NCBI GenBank assembly: GCA_000231825.2
Contig: JH720295.1
Span: 426,723-444,162, forward strand
DNA: 17,440 nucleotides
Direction: 5' to 3'
Origin: Tetrahymena elliotti 4EA
Lineage: Eukaryota; Ciliophora; Oligohymenophorea; Hymenostomatida; Tetrahymenidae
Shown: positions 8,986 to 17,440 of the stretch, piece after piece
How positions within the stretch are numbered: position 1 is the stretch's first letter
Layout: each line of letters starts with the position of its first letter
Notes under the pieces: generated by a model
What the model was told of the DNA's origin: nothing
What the model saw: only the letters and a program-made list of their open reading frames with translations
Database searches by the model: none
Translations under genes and position numbers: made by a program

Positions 8986-11900
8986 TCATGAAATATTCAC
9001 TAATCTTTTCATTTTCCAGAATTTAGTAATAAACTATGGCTTAAAGCTTTTAAATAAAAAATAATATTATCTATCATATTTATAAAAATAAAACAATAAG
9101 AATATCCAAATTTATTTAAATTATTGAAAAATATGCATAATTATTTAAAAATGTTTAAATCTAAATTAAATTGCTATTTTAGAAATATTAATAATAACTG
9201 AACAAAAACCTTACTTTTGCAAAAAGTGAAGAGTCAAATTCGAAAGATTAGACCTAATTAAATGATGGATCAAATTTTTAGCTCCTTCATGACTTAATTG
9301 GTATTAACTTTTAAAATTTTAGGAAAAAATTGAATCAGCTGATTCTACAAAATGTTGTTAAAATTTAAAGGTTGAATGAATGAACTAAAAAAAGAAAGAA
9401 TCAAATCTTAATAATTAATTTTAAAATTATCTCTTCGTTTAAAGTTAATTTTCAAGAAAATTAATTTTTTACAGGAGCTCTAGAACCAAAGTCTGTAAAT
9501 TTGAGTATTTTAATAGAATAAATCCTATTTATGAAATTCCCTCATCAGTTAAATTGTTCCAACTAAAAAGTAATAATATTAATCACAAATTTGTGAAGCA
9601 AAAAAAAGAAAATAGTAAAAACTAATTTATATTACGATAGATCTAGTCTTAAAGTAGAGAGATTAGAGCATTTAGTTAAACTATTGCCAAACTCAATTAT
9701 TCCCTTATCTTCAATCTCATTCTTACTTTAAATATAATTAAAATTTATTTGCTTAAGAGATAAAATTTCATTTTAAAATTCTAAAAAAATATATACAGTA
9801 GGATAAAAATAATTTTTTGCAATAAATTTATTTTATTAAAAAAGTTATTTCACTAATTTCTAATTAAATAATTAGATAAATTCATAAATTTATTTACTAT
9901 TTTTTAAATAAATTATAAGTTAAAAAAACTCTACCTGATATCCAGTTCCAAAGATGATAGTCTAGGACATTAAGCCAATAATGAGCCCAATACTTAAGTT
10001 CCCTGATCACAGATTTTATTTTCCCTTTTTAGATATTTTAATTTAAGATAAAAAGAAGGAAAATTTTTATTGAAAATCTTAATAATTTTAAAAATGAAGT
10101 TGATTTGTTGAATGTTTGATTAATAATTTTTCATTCAGTTTTTATGACAAAAAATAGTAAAGAAGATTTAATTATTTATTTCTACTTTAGCTCAAGTTTT
10201 AATTTTGAGAGGTTCAAGCACTTTGATAAGCCAGAACCCAATTCTTAAGCTCCAGTATGACTAATTTAATTAGATCTTTTAGATTTAGAAAAATAAATAT
10301 TAATTATGATATTTAAATTGTAAAATAAACTCTCAAAAAATCCATTGTTTAAATTATCAATAATTATAATGAGAAATTTGTTTACTCGAGTCCCAGAGTT
10401 AACTCAAACAGGTTAGAACACTTAGCTAAACCTTAGCTCAATTCTTAAGCTCCTTGATCACAAATTTAATTATTTCTTTTATAATTTTTTTTAGTTTATA
10501 AAGGTTAAAAATTAAGTATATTTCTTTAAAAAGTTATTCAGTCTTCAATTAGATAATTAGATATGAAATGTCTGAAAAATCATTTATGAAATGAATTTAT
10601 TAAAATATTTTTTTGTAGCATTTCCTATCTAGCCAAACAAATAAATAAAACATACTTAAGTTCTAGTGCCAAAGTTGAGAGATTAGAGCACTTATCTAAT
10701 CCAGATACCAATTACTAGACTCCCAAATAACCAATTTCATTTTTTCTATAAATTATTACATAAAAAAATAGTCAGAAAAAAAATTTTCCTTTTTCATTTT
10801 GATAAAAAGAAAACAAGTAAATAAATAAGATAAAAGGGATTTAAAAAATTTAAATATGAATTTAGTTAAAAGCAATTAAATTAAGGTTATTTATTGATTT
10901 TTAACAGTCTTTTTTACTCAAGCTATAGTACCAATTTAGAAAGGTTAATGTAATTACCCAAACTAGAGCCAAAGCCTGAAAATCCTTGATCAGTGAGTGT
11001 ATTAGACCTTACAAAATATAATCAATTTTATTTATATTCAATTTTATCATACAATCTCAATTAATTATCAAATTATTTTTTTGAATGAAAAGAAGGTTCT
11101 ATTGAAAAAGCAAATAATTTAATCAAAGAACTATTTTTACTTACTACTCAGAGTCAAAGAAGTAAGTTTAGAGCATTTAGTTATATAAGGCCATAATTAT
11201 TATGCTGCTTCCTAACTGAATTAACTTGAACTTAAATAAAAAATAGAAAATATATAAAATAATTTTCTCATTTTATGGTAAAAATAAATGATGTTTATTT
11301 AAGTTATAATTAATTTACTTGATTTAAAGTGTTAAATTTACTAGTTTAGAGCATTAAGCTAAGTAAAAACCCAATTTCTATATAGCTTCATCACCAAATT
11401 AAGTCCAACTTAAAAAATAATACAAAATTTAAAAGTGATTTAAACGAATGAGTTTTATGAAATTATTTTTAAAGTTTCGAATAAAAATTTTTTATTACAT
11501 ATTTTACCAAATGTAAAGCCTATTATAAAAATATGCTTTGGGAGTTTTTTTAAAATATTTTTATGCAATTAATTTTTTTAATAAATTTCACCTTTAATAA
11601 TGTATGGCAGAAATAATATTAATATTGTTTACCTTAAATTAAGAGCTAAATTTGAAAGATTAGAGCATTAAGATAATCCAGAACCCAATGCTTTCATTCG
11701 AGTATCACTAATTTCATCTTAACTTTTTAAAATAAGAAGAAAAATAAAAATTTATGAAGAAAATAATATTTGATTCATTTCCATAATATTTTTGTTTAAA
11801 TATATTTTGAATGCATAATATTAATAATTTACCTAAGAGAAAGTTCAAAAGTTGAGATATTTGAATTAGCTAAAAATGAACTTAGTTCTTAGAAACCCAC

Positions 11901-13800
11901 ATCACCAATTTAATTATTGCTTTTAAATATTAGAAAAAGGAAGAATATATTTTTATTTAATATAGAAAGTATGAGAAATAATAGATTTTTTCTTTATTAA
12001 GTCTCATAAGTTAAACTTTATTACCATAAAGAGAGGGATAAATTTGAGAGTTTAGGACACCTGCTTAAGTTAGAGCAAACTTATTTTAATCCTTCATCAC
12101 CAATTGAATTATAGCTTTTATTAAAATAAAAATGGTCATAATAATAAAATAATTATCAGAAAAATTGAGTAAGTTCAAACAAAAGACATTTTTTGTTGAA
12201 GTAATTGATAATTCTTAAAGATTAGAATATCAATTAGGGAGGAGAATAGAGTGATAATTATTCATTCATTCAATTTTACATAAAATCCAGTTTTAAAAAG
12301 GAGAGATTAGATAAATTGTTTAAACTTGAGGTCAATTATGAAGCACCCTCTGGACCTATTGTATTTTCCCTTTTTCAAATTTTAAAAAATAATCAACAAA
12401 TTTTTCTAAAAATTAAAAAAAATACTGAAATAAAAAAATATTAAAATAAAAATTAAATCTAAAACAATTTAAGTTTATAAAATATATCATTTGCCTAACT
12501 ATTAAGAGTATATATTTCAAAAATACTGTATTGTATGTATTACCAAAGATCTAATTGTAGATTTTAGAGATTAGAACACTTACCCAGTGATTGACCTAAT
12601 TCCTTTGCCCCTTCCCAATCAATTGAATTCCAGCTTTTAAATTGAATAAATAAATTGTAAAGAGGAATATTGTGACAAAAAAGGAAACTTTTGAAAAAAG
12701 ATAAGTCAATTTAAAATGAAAAATTAGTCATTCAAAGTTGAAAAAGATAAATTATTTTGAAATCTAAAGATAATTTTAAAAATGTTCTTCTAAGAAAAAT
12801 AAAAAATAATGATTTACCTTAATTCTAAGTTCAGTTTTTACATTTTAGAACACTTAACTAAGCCAGATGCCAATTATAAAACTCCTTTATTTCCTAAATT
12901 CTTACCTCTTTTAAAATTAATAATATCAATATCAAATGAAAGTAATTAATTGTAAATTAAAGTGAAAATAAAAATTTGAAATCAATCAAAATTAAAGAAA
13001 ATAAAATATTAAATAATTGATTTATTTTACTGGATAAATTATCAAAAAAATTTAATAAATTTTTAAGTTTGAATTAAAATTAAAAGAAAGAAAGAAGTAA
13101 AATAAATAATTTAGTGAGAGTAAAATTTTGAAATTAACATGAATATTGAGTAAAGAAATATTTAAAGAATGAATGTGAAAAATTTTTAATTTGAATAAAA
13201 TTTGATGTGCTATCTAATAAAAATAAATATTTAATCCAAAAAAAGAAGAGAAAAAATTAAAAGTAATTAAAATAGAATTCAAAAATTTTAAAATTAAATA
13301 AATTAGAATTTGAATGGACAAAGAATTATTAATAATTTTGATTATAAAAATAATAATAAATTTAATGATTAATTTTTTAGATAAAATTACTTGAAGTAAA
13401 ATTAAAGATCGATATGGGCTGATAAGTCAGACTTAAGAAACTTTTAATACAATAAAATTAAAATTTAGATCAAATATGCTAAATAATATGTTACATCATC
13501 TAGAGTATAGAACTGATTTGTTATTTTAAAAATCATTTTTCTTTTTCTAATTTCCTTATGATATTTAATTCGTTTTTGAGATACCTTTTCTTAATTTAAA
13601 TTATTTATCTTCAATTTCTTTGTAATTGATTTTTAACCACAGAAAATAACTTTTGATTATTTAATGTAGATATCTTTATTCAATTTATTTTGTAAAGAAC
13701 TTTCCTTTTTCTTCTTTTTCAAAATATCATAAAGCTCAGACAGATTCAATGAATCATTAGAAGTAAAACAAATTATTTTAAGAGATATTTTATACAAATA
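8986..13800 (-). CDS. Leucine-rich-repeat protein, one repeat per exon (at least 636 aa, 18 exons; 5' end unresolved)
   Basis: Minus-strand exons are 13800-13391, 12907-12818, 12633-12544, 12369-12280, 12114-12025, 11919-11833, 11722-11633, 11408-11319, 11230-11141, 11007-10918, 10745-10656, 10475-10386, 10275-10186, 10024-9935, 9725-9636, 9562-9473, 9307-9215 and 9046-8986. Joined, they give 1911 nt, one open frame ending at TGA 8988-8986, and no junction creates TGA. Each middle exon encodes one repeat on the pattern xNxIGDxGAxxLxxGLxxC, then xNLxxLxLxL, close to ribonuclease-inhibitor-type LRRs; KCSNLSTL and QCSNLSNL are typical pieces. Every intron after the first exon is phase 2, with GTAAAA/GTAAGG/GTAATA-like donors and mostly AAAAG acceptors. 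The last exon ends the fold with FWKMKRLVNIS. A protein-binding solenoid is inferred and the ligand is unknown. No signal peptide can be judged because the true N terminus is missing. Confidence 0.85.
9215..12907 (-). repeat. Tandem array of 16 phase-symmetric LRR exon modules
   Basis: Fourteen of the sixteen modules are exactly 90 nt. One is 87 nt (11919-11833) and one 93 nt (9307-9215), both still multiples of three. Each begins with the third base of a codon and ends with the first two bases of the next, so any module can be removed or added without a frameshift. Intervening introns are 73-224 nt and show little similarity to each other, which suggests the duplications here are old. The DNA of the modules has also diverged, with shared blocks such as TTAGAGCA on the plus strand recurring at the Cys-Ser-Asn codons. 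Confidence 0.85.
13391..13800 (-). other. Long first visible exon of the LRR gene (coiled/basic region leading into the repeats)
   Basis: This 410-nt segment is open on the minus strand from an AAATAG acceptor just above 13800 to a GTAATT donor at 13390. It starts in phase 0 and ends in phase 2, which matches the first LRR exon at 12907. It encodes a Lys-rich, probably helical stretch (SLNLSELYDILKKKKK), then a hydrophobic segment (YYLAYLIQILILLYQKF), then DLSAHIDLQFYF, which continues as the first repeat KGKNLGNKG after splicing. There is no ATG near its start and an in-frame TGA lies just upstream, so at least one earlier exon is needed. The hydrophobic segment is about 15 residues, too short to call a membrane span with confidence. 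Confidence 0.7.
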
Positions 13801-13958
13801 CTATTTAATTCAAATTAAAAAATTTTTGATAGAAAAATAAAATATAAAATAATTTATGCATATAATTATTTAAAAAACCAAAATTTTTTACATAGATAGA
13901 GTTGATTAGTGAACTTATTTCAAATCAAATTTTTAACATTTTTAATTAATTTAATACT

Positions 13959-14219
13959 GTATAACCTCTGAACCTCAGCCCTTGATTACAAGTACCAAGT
14001 TGACTTACCGATTGAGGTCTAGGGTAATAATTTAATTTTTACTAAAATTAATGAATAATTAACTAATAATCATAAAAAAAAATAAGATGAATGAAACTTT
14101 GATCACTCGCAGTTATAACCTAAAGAGGTTCAGCACAAATTTAATGAATTATTTTCTAAAACCCCCTCCCTCGGTATGAAAATACCAAAATTTTTTTTAC
14201 TGAGGTTCAGAGGTTTTAC
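13959..14219. mobile_element. Small inverted-repeat element (MITE-like), about 261 bp
   Basis: Perfect 16-bp inverted repeats, AACCTCTGAACCTCAG at 13963-13978 and its complement at 14200-14215, extend outward to about 20 bp with one mismatch through a terminal GTA. The interior has no open frame beyond chance. It holds a short hairpin (GGTAT-GAAA-ATACC) near 14174. The plus-strand string ATTGAGGTCT followed by a G-rich trinucleotide at 14011 recurs in the adjacent transposase relic at 14394, where it encodes the PDLN motif complement. A target-site duplication is not clearly visible. Confidence 0.65.
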
Positions 14220-14241
14220 GGCATATTCAGTTATTCATTAT

Positions 14242-14492
14242 TACAGTATGTAATGGAAATTAATATTTAAGAATAAATAAGCAGTCAGCATACAATTATA
14301 AATTAGTATAAATATGCATCAAACTAAATTGTTTTATATTTAATTATTGTTTGCTACAGCTCTTTTTAGAGTAGCCCAAACATTCTAGATTGTATTGAGG
14401 TCTGGGCTTTTGGCAGGAAATTTTATTTAAAAAATCCTTTTTCTGTTAGAGAGTAAATTAAAAATAAATATATTGATTTTCTTAGGAAGTAC
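14242..14492 (-). mobile_element. Internally deleted Tc1/mariner-type element
   Basis: TACAGTA at 14241-14247 and its inverse TACTGTA at about 14490-14496 bracket the transposase remnant, with TA next to a CAGT end as is typical of this superfamily. The inner sequences of the two ends do not match well, so the boundaries are tentative. Only the extreme 3' end of the transposase remains. Confidence 0.45.
14320..14450 (-). pseudogene. Tc1/mariner (DDE) transposase C-terminal fragment
   Basis: In one minus-strand frame (ciliate code) the segment reads IFQIKFPAK directly followed by SPDLNTIQNVWATLKRAV and a short tail to TGA. This matches the hallmark end of Tc1-family transposases, WPAKSPDLNPIENVWxxLKRxV. 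The residue that should be the third catalytic acid, Glu in PIENVW, is encoded here by TAG and read as Gln. Nothing of the first two catalytic Asp regions or the DNA-binding domain is present, so this is a dead fragment. Confidence 0.85.
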
Positions 14493-15042
14493 TGTATGTA
14501 ATTTGAAAAATAGATTTTTTAGTTTAAAATAATCTTGAAATATTTTCAATCTGATTAGATTTAATAAATTACCTGTATTTTTTTACTTTTGCTTTTAAAT
14601 TTAAAATAACATCTCAATTATTAATTTTTTTATTTTACTTTTGGATTTTATTACAAAATAAAATTATTTAAAAAATTAAATGAAAATATTTGAATTAATT
14701 AGAATAAAATAAAAATTTTAAAACAAAATATATTCGATTTTAAATATGGAGTAATTAAATTTTTTGAATAGTAAAAATACATCTTTTTTTATTGGTGTTT
14801 TTTATATGAATTGAAATATTTTAATTTATTTTTTTAAATATCTTAAAAATAATAAAATAATTAATTTTAAATTTCTTCAGTGGAAAAACATAAAAATGTT
14901 TTAATGCAAAATAAAAGAATGAACATCCTGTAATAAAATAAATGAGAATAATAATATATTTCTATAACAAACTCAAAATATTAATTATCATAAATAGAAA
15001 AAGTAACTAAAGAATATATGAATTTATTATTCCTATTTTTAC

Positions 15043-15218
15043 CTTATAAATTTGTATCCTTCATCAATATCTAATACTATAACATAATCAGATTTTTAAA
15101 AACCAAATAAAATAAGAAGTTAAATAAATTTTTATGGATATTTAAATATCAACTATTCAAGAAATAGAAACCCAATTAAATTATTTTTTAATTAAATAAA
15201 TAAAAATTGATGAAGTTA
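15043..15218 (-). other. Candidate exon of unknown gene
   Basis: The minus strand is open for 176 nt between an AAATAG acceptor and a GTAAAA donor at 15042, starting in phase 0 and ending in phase 2. The right-hand part encodes SDYVIVLDIDEGYKFI, more protein-like than the surrounding A/T sequence. It could join to the first proximal LRR exon at 12907 in frame, competing with the 13391-13800 exon, or could belong to the distal LRR gene. It may also be chance in a genome where only TGA stops. Confidence 0.3.
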
Positions 15219-15559
15219 CTATTTATTTCTTCATAACTTGATATTTTATTAATTTTAATAATTTTAAAAATATTTATTATAAATTTAATTGTCAAAAAAA
15301 TCATTATTCTACTAAATTAGCTAAATTACTTACTTAATTCTCATAAATGTGAAAAATAAATATTTGATTTTAAAATTATTAAATATAAAAATATAAATAA
15401 AAGTACTTTATTTTAAATCTCAATAATCCTAACTAAAAATATGAAAGTAAATGTTTATGAAATATTAAAAAAAGAAATGACAAAATTATCAATAAATAAG
15501 TATTAACTTAAATAGAATACATTAAAATATAATACTTATTTTTGTTTATTTTGTGAAGA

Positions 15560-15644
15560 ACTAATCAATATGTTTCTTTTCTCAAGATTATTCAATTGAT
15601 ACTTAAATAGTGAATTTTAATTTTTATCACCAATCAATTGTATT
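15560..15644 (-). pseudogene. Decayed LRR exon
   Basis: After an AATAG acceptor the frame reads IQLIGDKNQNSLFKYQLNNL, recognisable as a worn LRR. The plus-strand block around 15625-15660 resembles the matching part of the intact distal exons. The Cys and Gly positions are lost and no GTAAAA-like donor remains where the others have one, so it is probably not spliced as a normal module. Confidence 0.4.
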
Positions 15645-15701
15645 CTATTTTTACATTAAAATAATTTGAAATATTTTATCTTTTTATTCTTTTTATCTTA
15701 C

Positions 15702-15771
15702 TTTTCCAGATAAATTTTCTCTTAATATCTTATTTACAGCTAACTTTGTAATGTTAGAAATGTTATTGGAT
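15702..15771 (-). other. Candidate partial LRR exon downstream of the distal array
   Basis: An AAATAG acceptor and a consensus GTAAGA donor (15701-15696) delimit 70 nt. In the phase expected after the exon ending at 16096 it encodes SNNISNITKLAVNKILREN and four more residues, aligning with the NxIGDxGAKxLxxGI half of an LRR. It ends in phase 0, which would fit the phase-0 start at 13800 and could link the two LRR sets into one gene. Confidence 0.35.
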
Positions 15772-16095
15772 CTATTTATATTAGATAATTAATATTAAAA
15801 TTGATTTAAAAATATATTTTATGAAAATGTTTAAAATATTAAGAACTTAAATATTTTTTTAATTTGCTTTCAAAAAATAAAACAAGAATTTATTTCTAAA
15901 CAAAATAGTTTAGAAAAGGGGAGGTATTTCTATCAAAAAAATTTCATTTATTTTTTATTAAATATTGTCTTGGTTTTATTCTTGTGTTTTATATTGATAT
16001 TTAAAATTGGGCTCGTTCCCCCCTTTTTCTATATATTATAATAATGAATTGCTTAATAGTTTATGAATCAATAAGTAATTAAATTAAGTTTTTAC

Positions 16096-17440
16096 TTTAA
16101 ATTTAATGTCAAACTTCTGATACTCTAACACAAGGCTATTCCAATACCTAAATCTTTTGTGCCCTAATCACCAATGATATTTTCACTTTTAGTATAAAAA
16201 AACAAGAAATAATTTAAATATTGAGGGAGAAGATAAAAAATTATAGATTGATTGATTTTTGAGCTCTATTTGACTTGTTTTTAAAAGAGAAAGAAAGTGT
16301 TTAAGTAAATTAGCAAAAAAATTAGTAATTCTCCATATATAAATAATTTAATCAGTAATAATAAAAAGCAAGAAAATATGGAAGTTTTTGCTCAAAATTA
16401 AAATAGAGAATAACTAAGTAAAAATCTGAAACAAATGAGGAACAAAATAATTTATTGTTAACTAATTCTTTTATTAATCCATAAATTTAGTTTTTACCTT
16501 AAAACTAGTGTCAAATTCTTGATAACATAGCATTAGGCTATTTCTCTTCCTAATTCTTATGCAATCTAATCACCAATACTATTTTAACTTTTCATATTAG
16601 AAAAAATAATTAATAAAAAAATATGGAGGAGAAAGAATGGTGACAAACGTTTATCTACCAATCCATAAATTAACTTTTTACTATAAATTTAAAGTCAAAC
16701 TTGTGACATTTGTGCATTAGATTATCCCTGTGCCTACATTTTTTACACTCTAATCACTAATTTTATTTCCACTTTTAATATAAGAAAATATTATAAGTAA
16801 TCAAAATATGGATGATGAAAAATCAAAGGTTGGTTGATAAAGCTAGTATTTAAGTTTTTTTTTTGAAGAGAAAAAAATCAACAAACAAACAAAATAATTT
16901 ATTATTTATTAATCAATCCACAAATGAAGTTTTACAATAAGTCCAGTGTCAAATCTGTGATATTTTTACACTAAGCTATTTCTGAGCCTAAATCTTTTGC
17001 ACCTTAATAACTGATGCTATTTGCACTTTTAAAATAAGGAAAAAAAGAAATAAAATAAGCATACACACAGAGAAAATCAGGTGAAAAAAAATTAGTTGAG
17101 AAAGAAAGTAGTGAAATAGGTTAAAAAAAATTTTGTAATTATTATATTCTAGAAACTAACTCAGTTTTCATGTGAGCAAATAAGAAATTCTTCACTCATA
17201 ACTTTATTAGCTAATAGTTAAGTTAAAAGCTTAATTAAATCAACAAACAAAAGAACTTATTGCTTGTCTGTTTCTATCAATAAATTAAATATTTACCTCA
17301 CATCTAGCTTAAGACTTCTGATATTCTAACATTAGGCTATTCCTTTGCCTAAATCTTTTGCACCCTAATCACCAATGCTACTTTTACTTTTTATGTAAGA
17401 AAAAATAATAAATAATTTTAAAAGAAATTAGAAAGGCAAG
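16096..17440 (-). CDS. Leucine-rich-repeat gene, partial: five one-repeat exons, continues past the right edge
   Basis: Minus-strand exons are 17386-17297, 17025-16936, 16771-16682, 16587-16498 and 16185-16096, each exactly 90 nt with phase-2 introns of 271, 164, 94 and 312 nt. Joined in order they remain open. Each encodes one repeat: SSIGDQGAKDLGKGIAQC, NSISYQGAKDLGSEIAQC, NKISDQSVKNVGTGIIQC, NSIGDQIAQELGREIAQC and NIIGDQGTKDLGIGIALC, each followed by about eleven residues including LTLxL or LKLDV. Donors are GTAAAA/GTAAAT and acceptors AAAAG. The first codons and upstream exons lie beyond 17440, and the downstream continuation is unresolved. The repeats share IAQC where the proximal set has AKC/SKC-type endings, so this is a distinct sub-family, either a neighbouring paralogue or the 5' part of the same gene. 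Confidence 0.8.

Larger units (their letters stand above)
13801..16095. other. AT-rich interval between the two LRR exon sets, with transposon relics and candidate exons
   Basis: This is either a very large intron or an intergenic gap. It contains the inverted-repeat element at 13959-14219, a Tc1/mariner relic at about 14242-14492, candidate minus-strand exons at 15702-15771 and 15043-15218, a decayed LRR exon near 15560-15644, and a GC-rich inverted pair near 15912 and 16015. The remaining sequence, notably 14500-15040 and 15220-15550, is featureless A/T-rich DNA to my eye. Confidence 0.6.

Noticed and set aside
9600..13000. Repeating TTAGAGCA/TAGCTAA blocks as a possible CRISPR-like or satellite repeat
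   Set aside because: The blocks fall at fixed positions inside the minus-strand LRR exons (Cys-Ser-Asn codons), so they are coding repeats. Spacing is irregular and the spacers are introns.
14119..14135. AAAGAGGTTCAGC resembles the start of the Tetrahymena chromosome breakage sequence
   Set aside because: Only the first nine or so bases fit the known 15-mer (AAAGAGGTTGGTTTA). The core after AAAGAGGTT differs and the rest does not match, so it is not called a breakage site.
13920..14220. Telomere or telomere-like GGGGTT repeats near the C-rich stretch at 14161
   Set aside because: Only a single C-run with TCCC is present. There is no tandem CCCCAA/GGGGTT array anywhere in the window.

Overview
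The window looks like nuclear DNA of an oligohymenophorean ciliate, most like Tetrahymena or a close relative such as Ichthyophthirius. Base composition is extremely AT-rich. Long reading frames appear only when TAA and TAG are read as glutamine and TGA is the sole stop. Introns are GT..AG, AT-rich and mostly 55-300 nt, too long for Paramecium. Every CDS below uses this code. A standard-code ORF finder shatters these genes into fragments.

Layout. (1) 422-1975 (+) is an intronless pseudokinase-TPR protein. (2) 2434-4380 (-), convergent with it, is a second intronless kinase-like protein with degenerate catalytic motifs. (3) 5532-6412 (-) is a five-exon gene for a small acidic protein with a conserved C-terminal PPSWA..W motif, possibly MEA1-like. 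(4) 6605-6685 (+) is a class II tRNA, Leu(AAG)-like, with an abnormal anticodon loop. (5) 7047-8698 (+) is a three-exon aldehyde dehydrogenase of the succinate-semialdehyde/YneI type with its catalytic Glu and Cys. (6) 8986-13800 (-) is a leucine-rich-repeat (LRR) gene in which 16 consecutive exons each encode one roughly 30-residue repeat. Nearly all are exactly 90 nt and all are flanked by phase-2 introns. It has a coiled/basic N-terminal exon and a short C-terminal exon. (7) 13800-16095 is an AT-rich gap holding a Tc1/mariner transposase relic, a small inverted-repeat element and several candidate or decayed exons. (8) 16096-17440 (-) is a second set of five LRR exons of the same design but more alike at the DNA level. 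It runs off the right edge.

No operon logic applies. The most unusual structure is the symmetric one-repeat-per-exon LRR array, about 8.4 kb with 21 intact modules. Any module could be skipped, duplicated or exchanged without changing frame. Whether the two arrays form one gene or two cannot be settled from the sequence alone.
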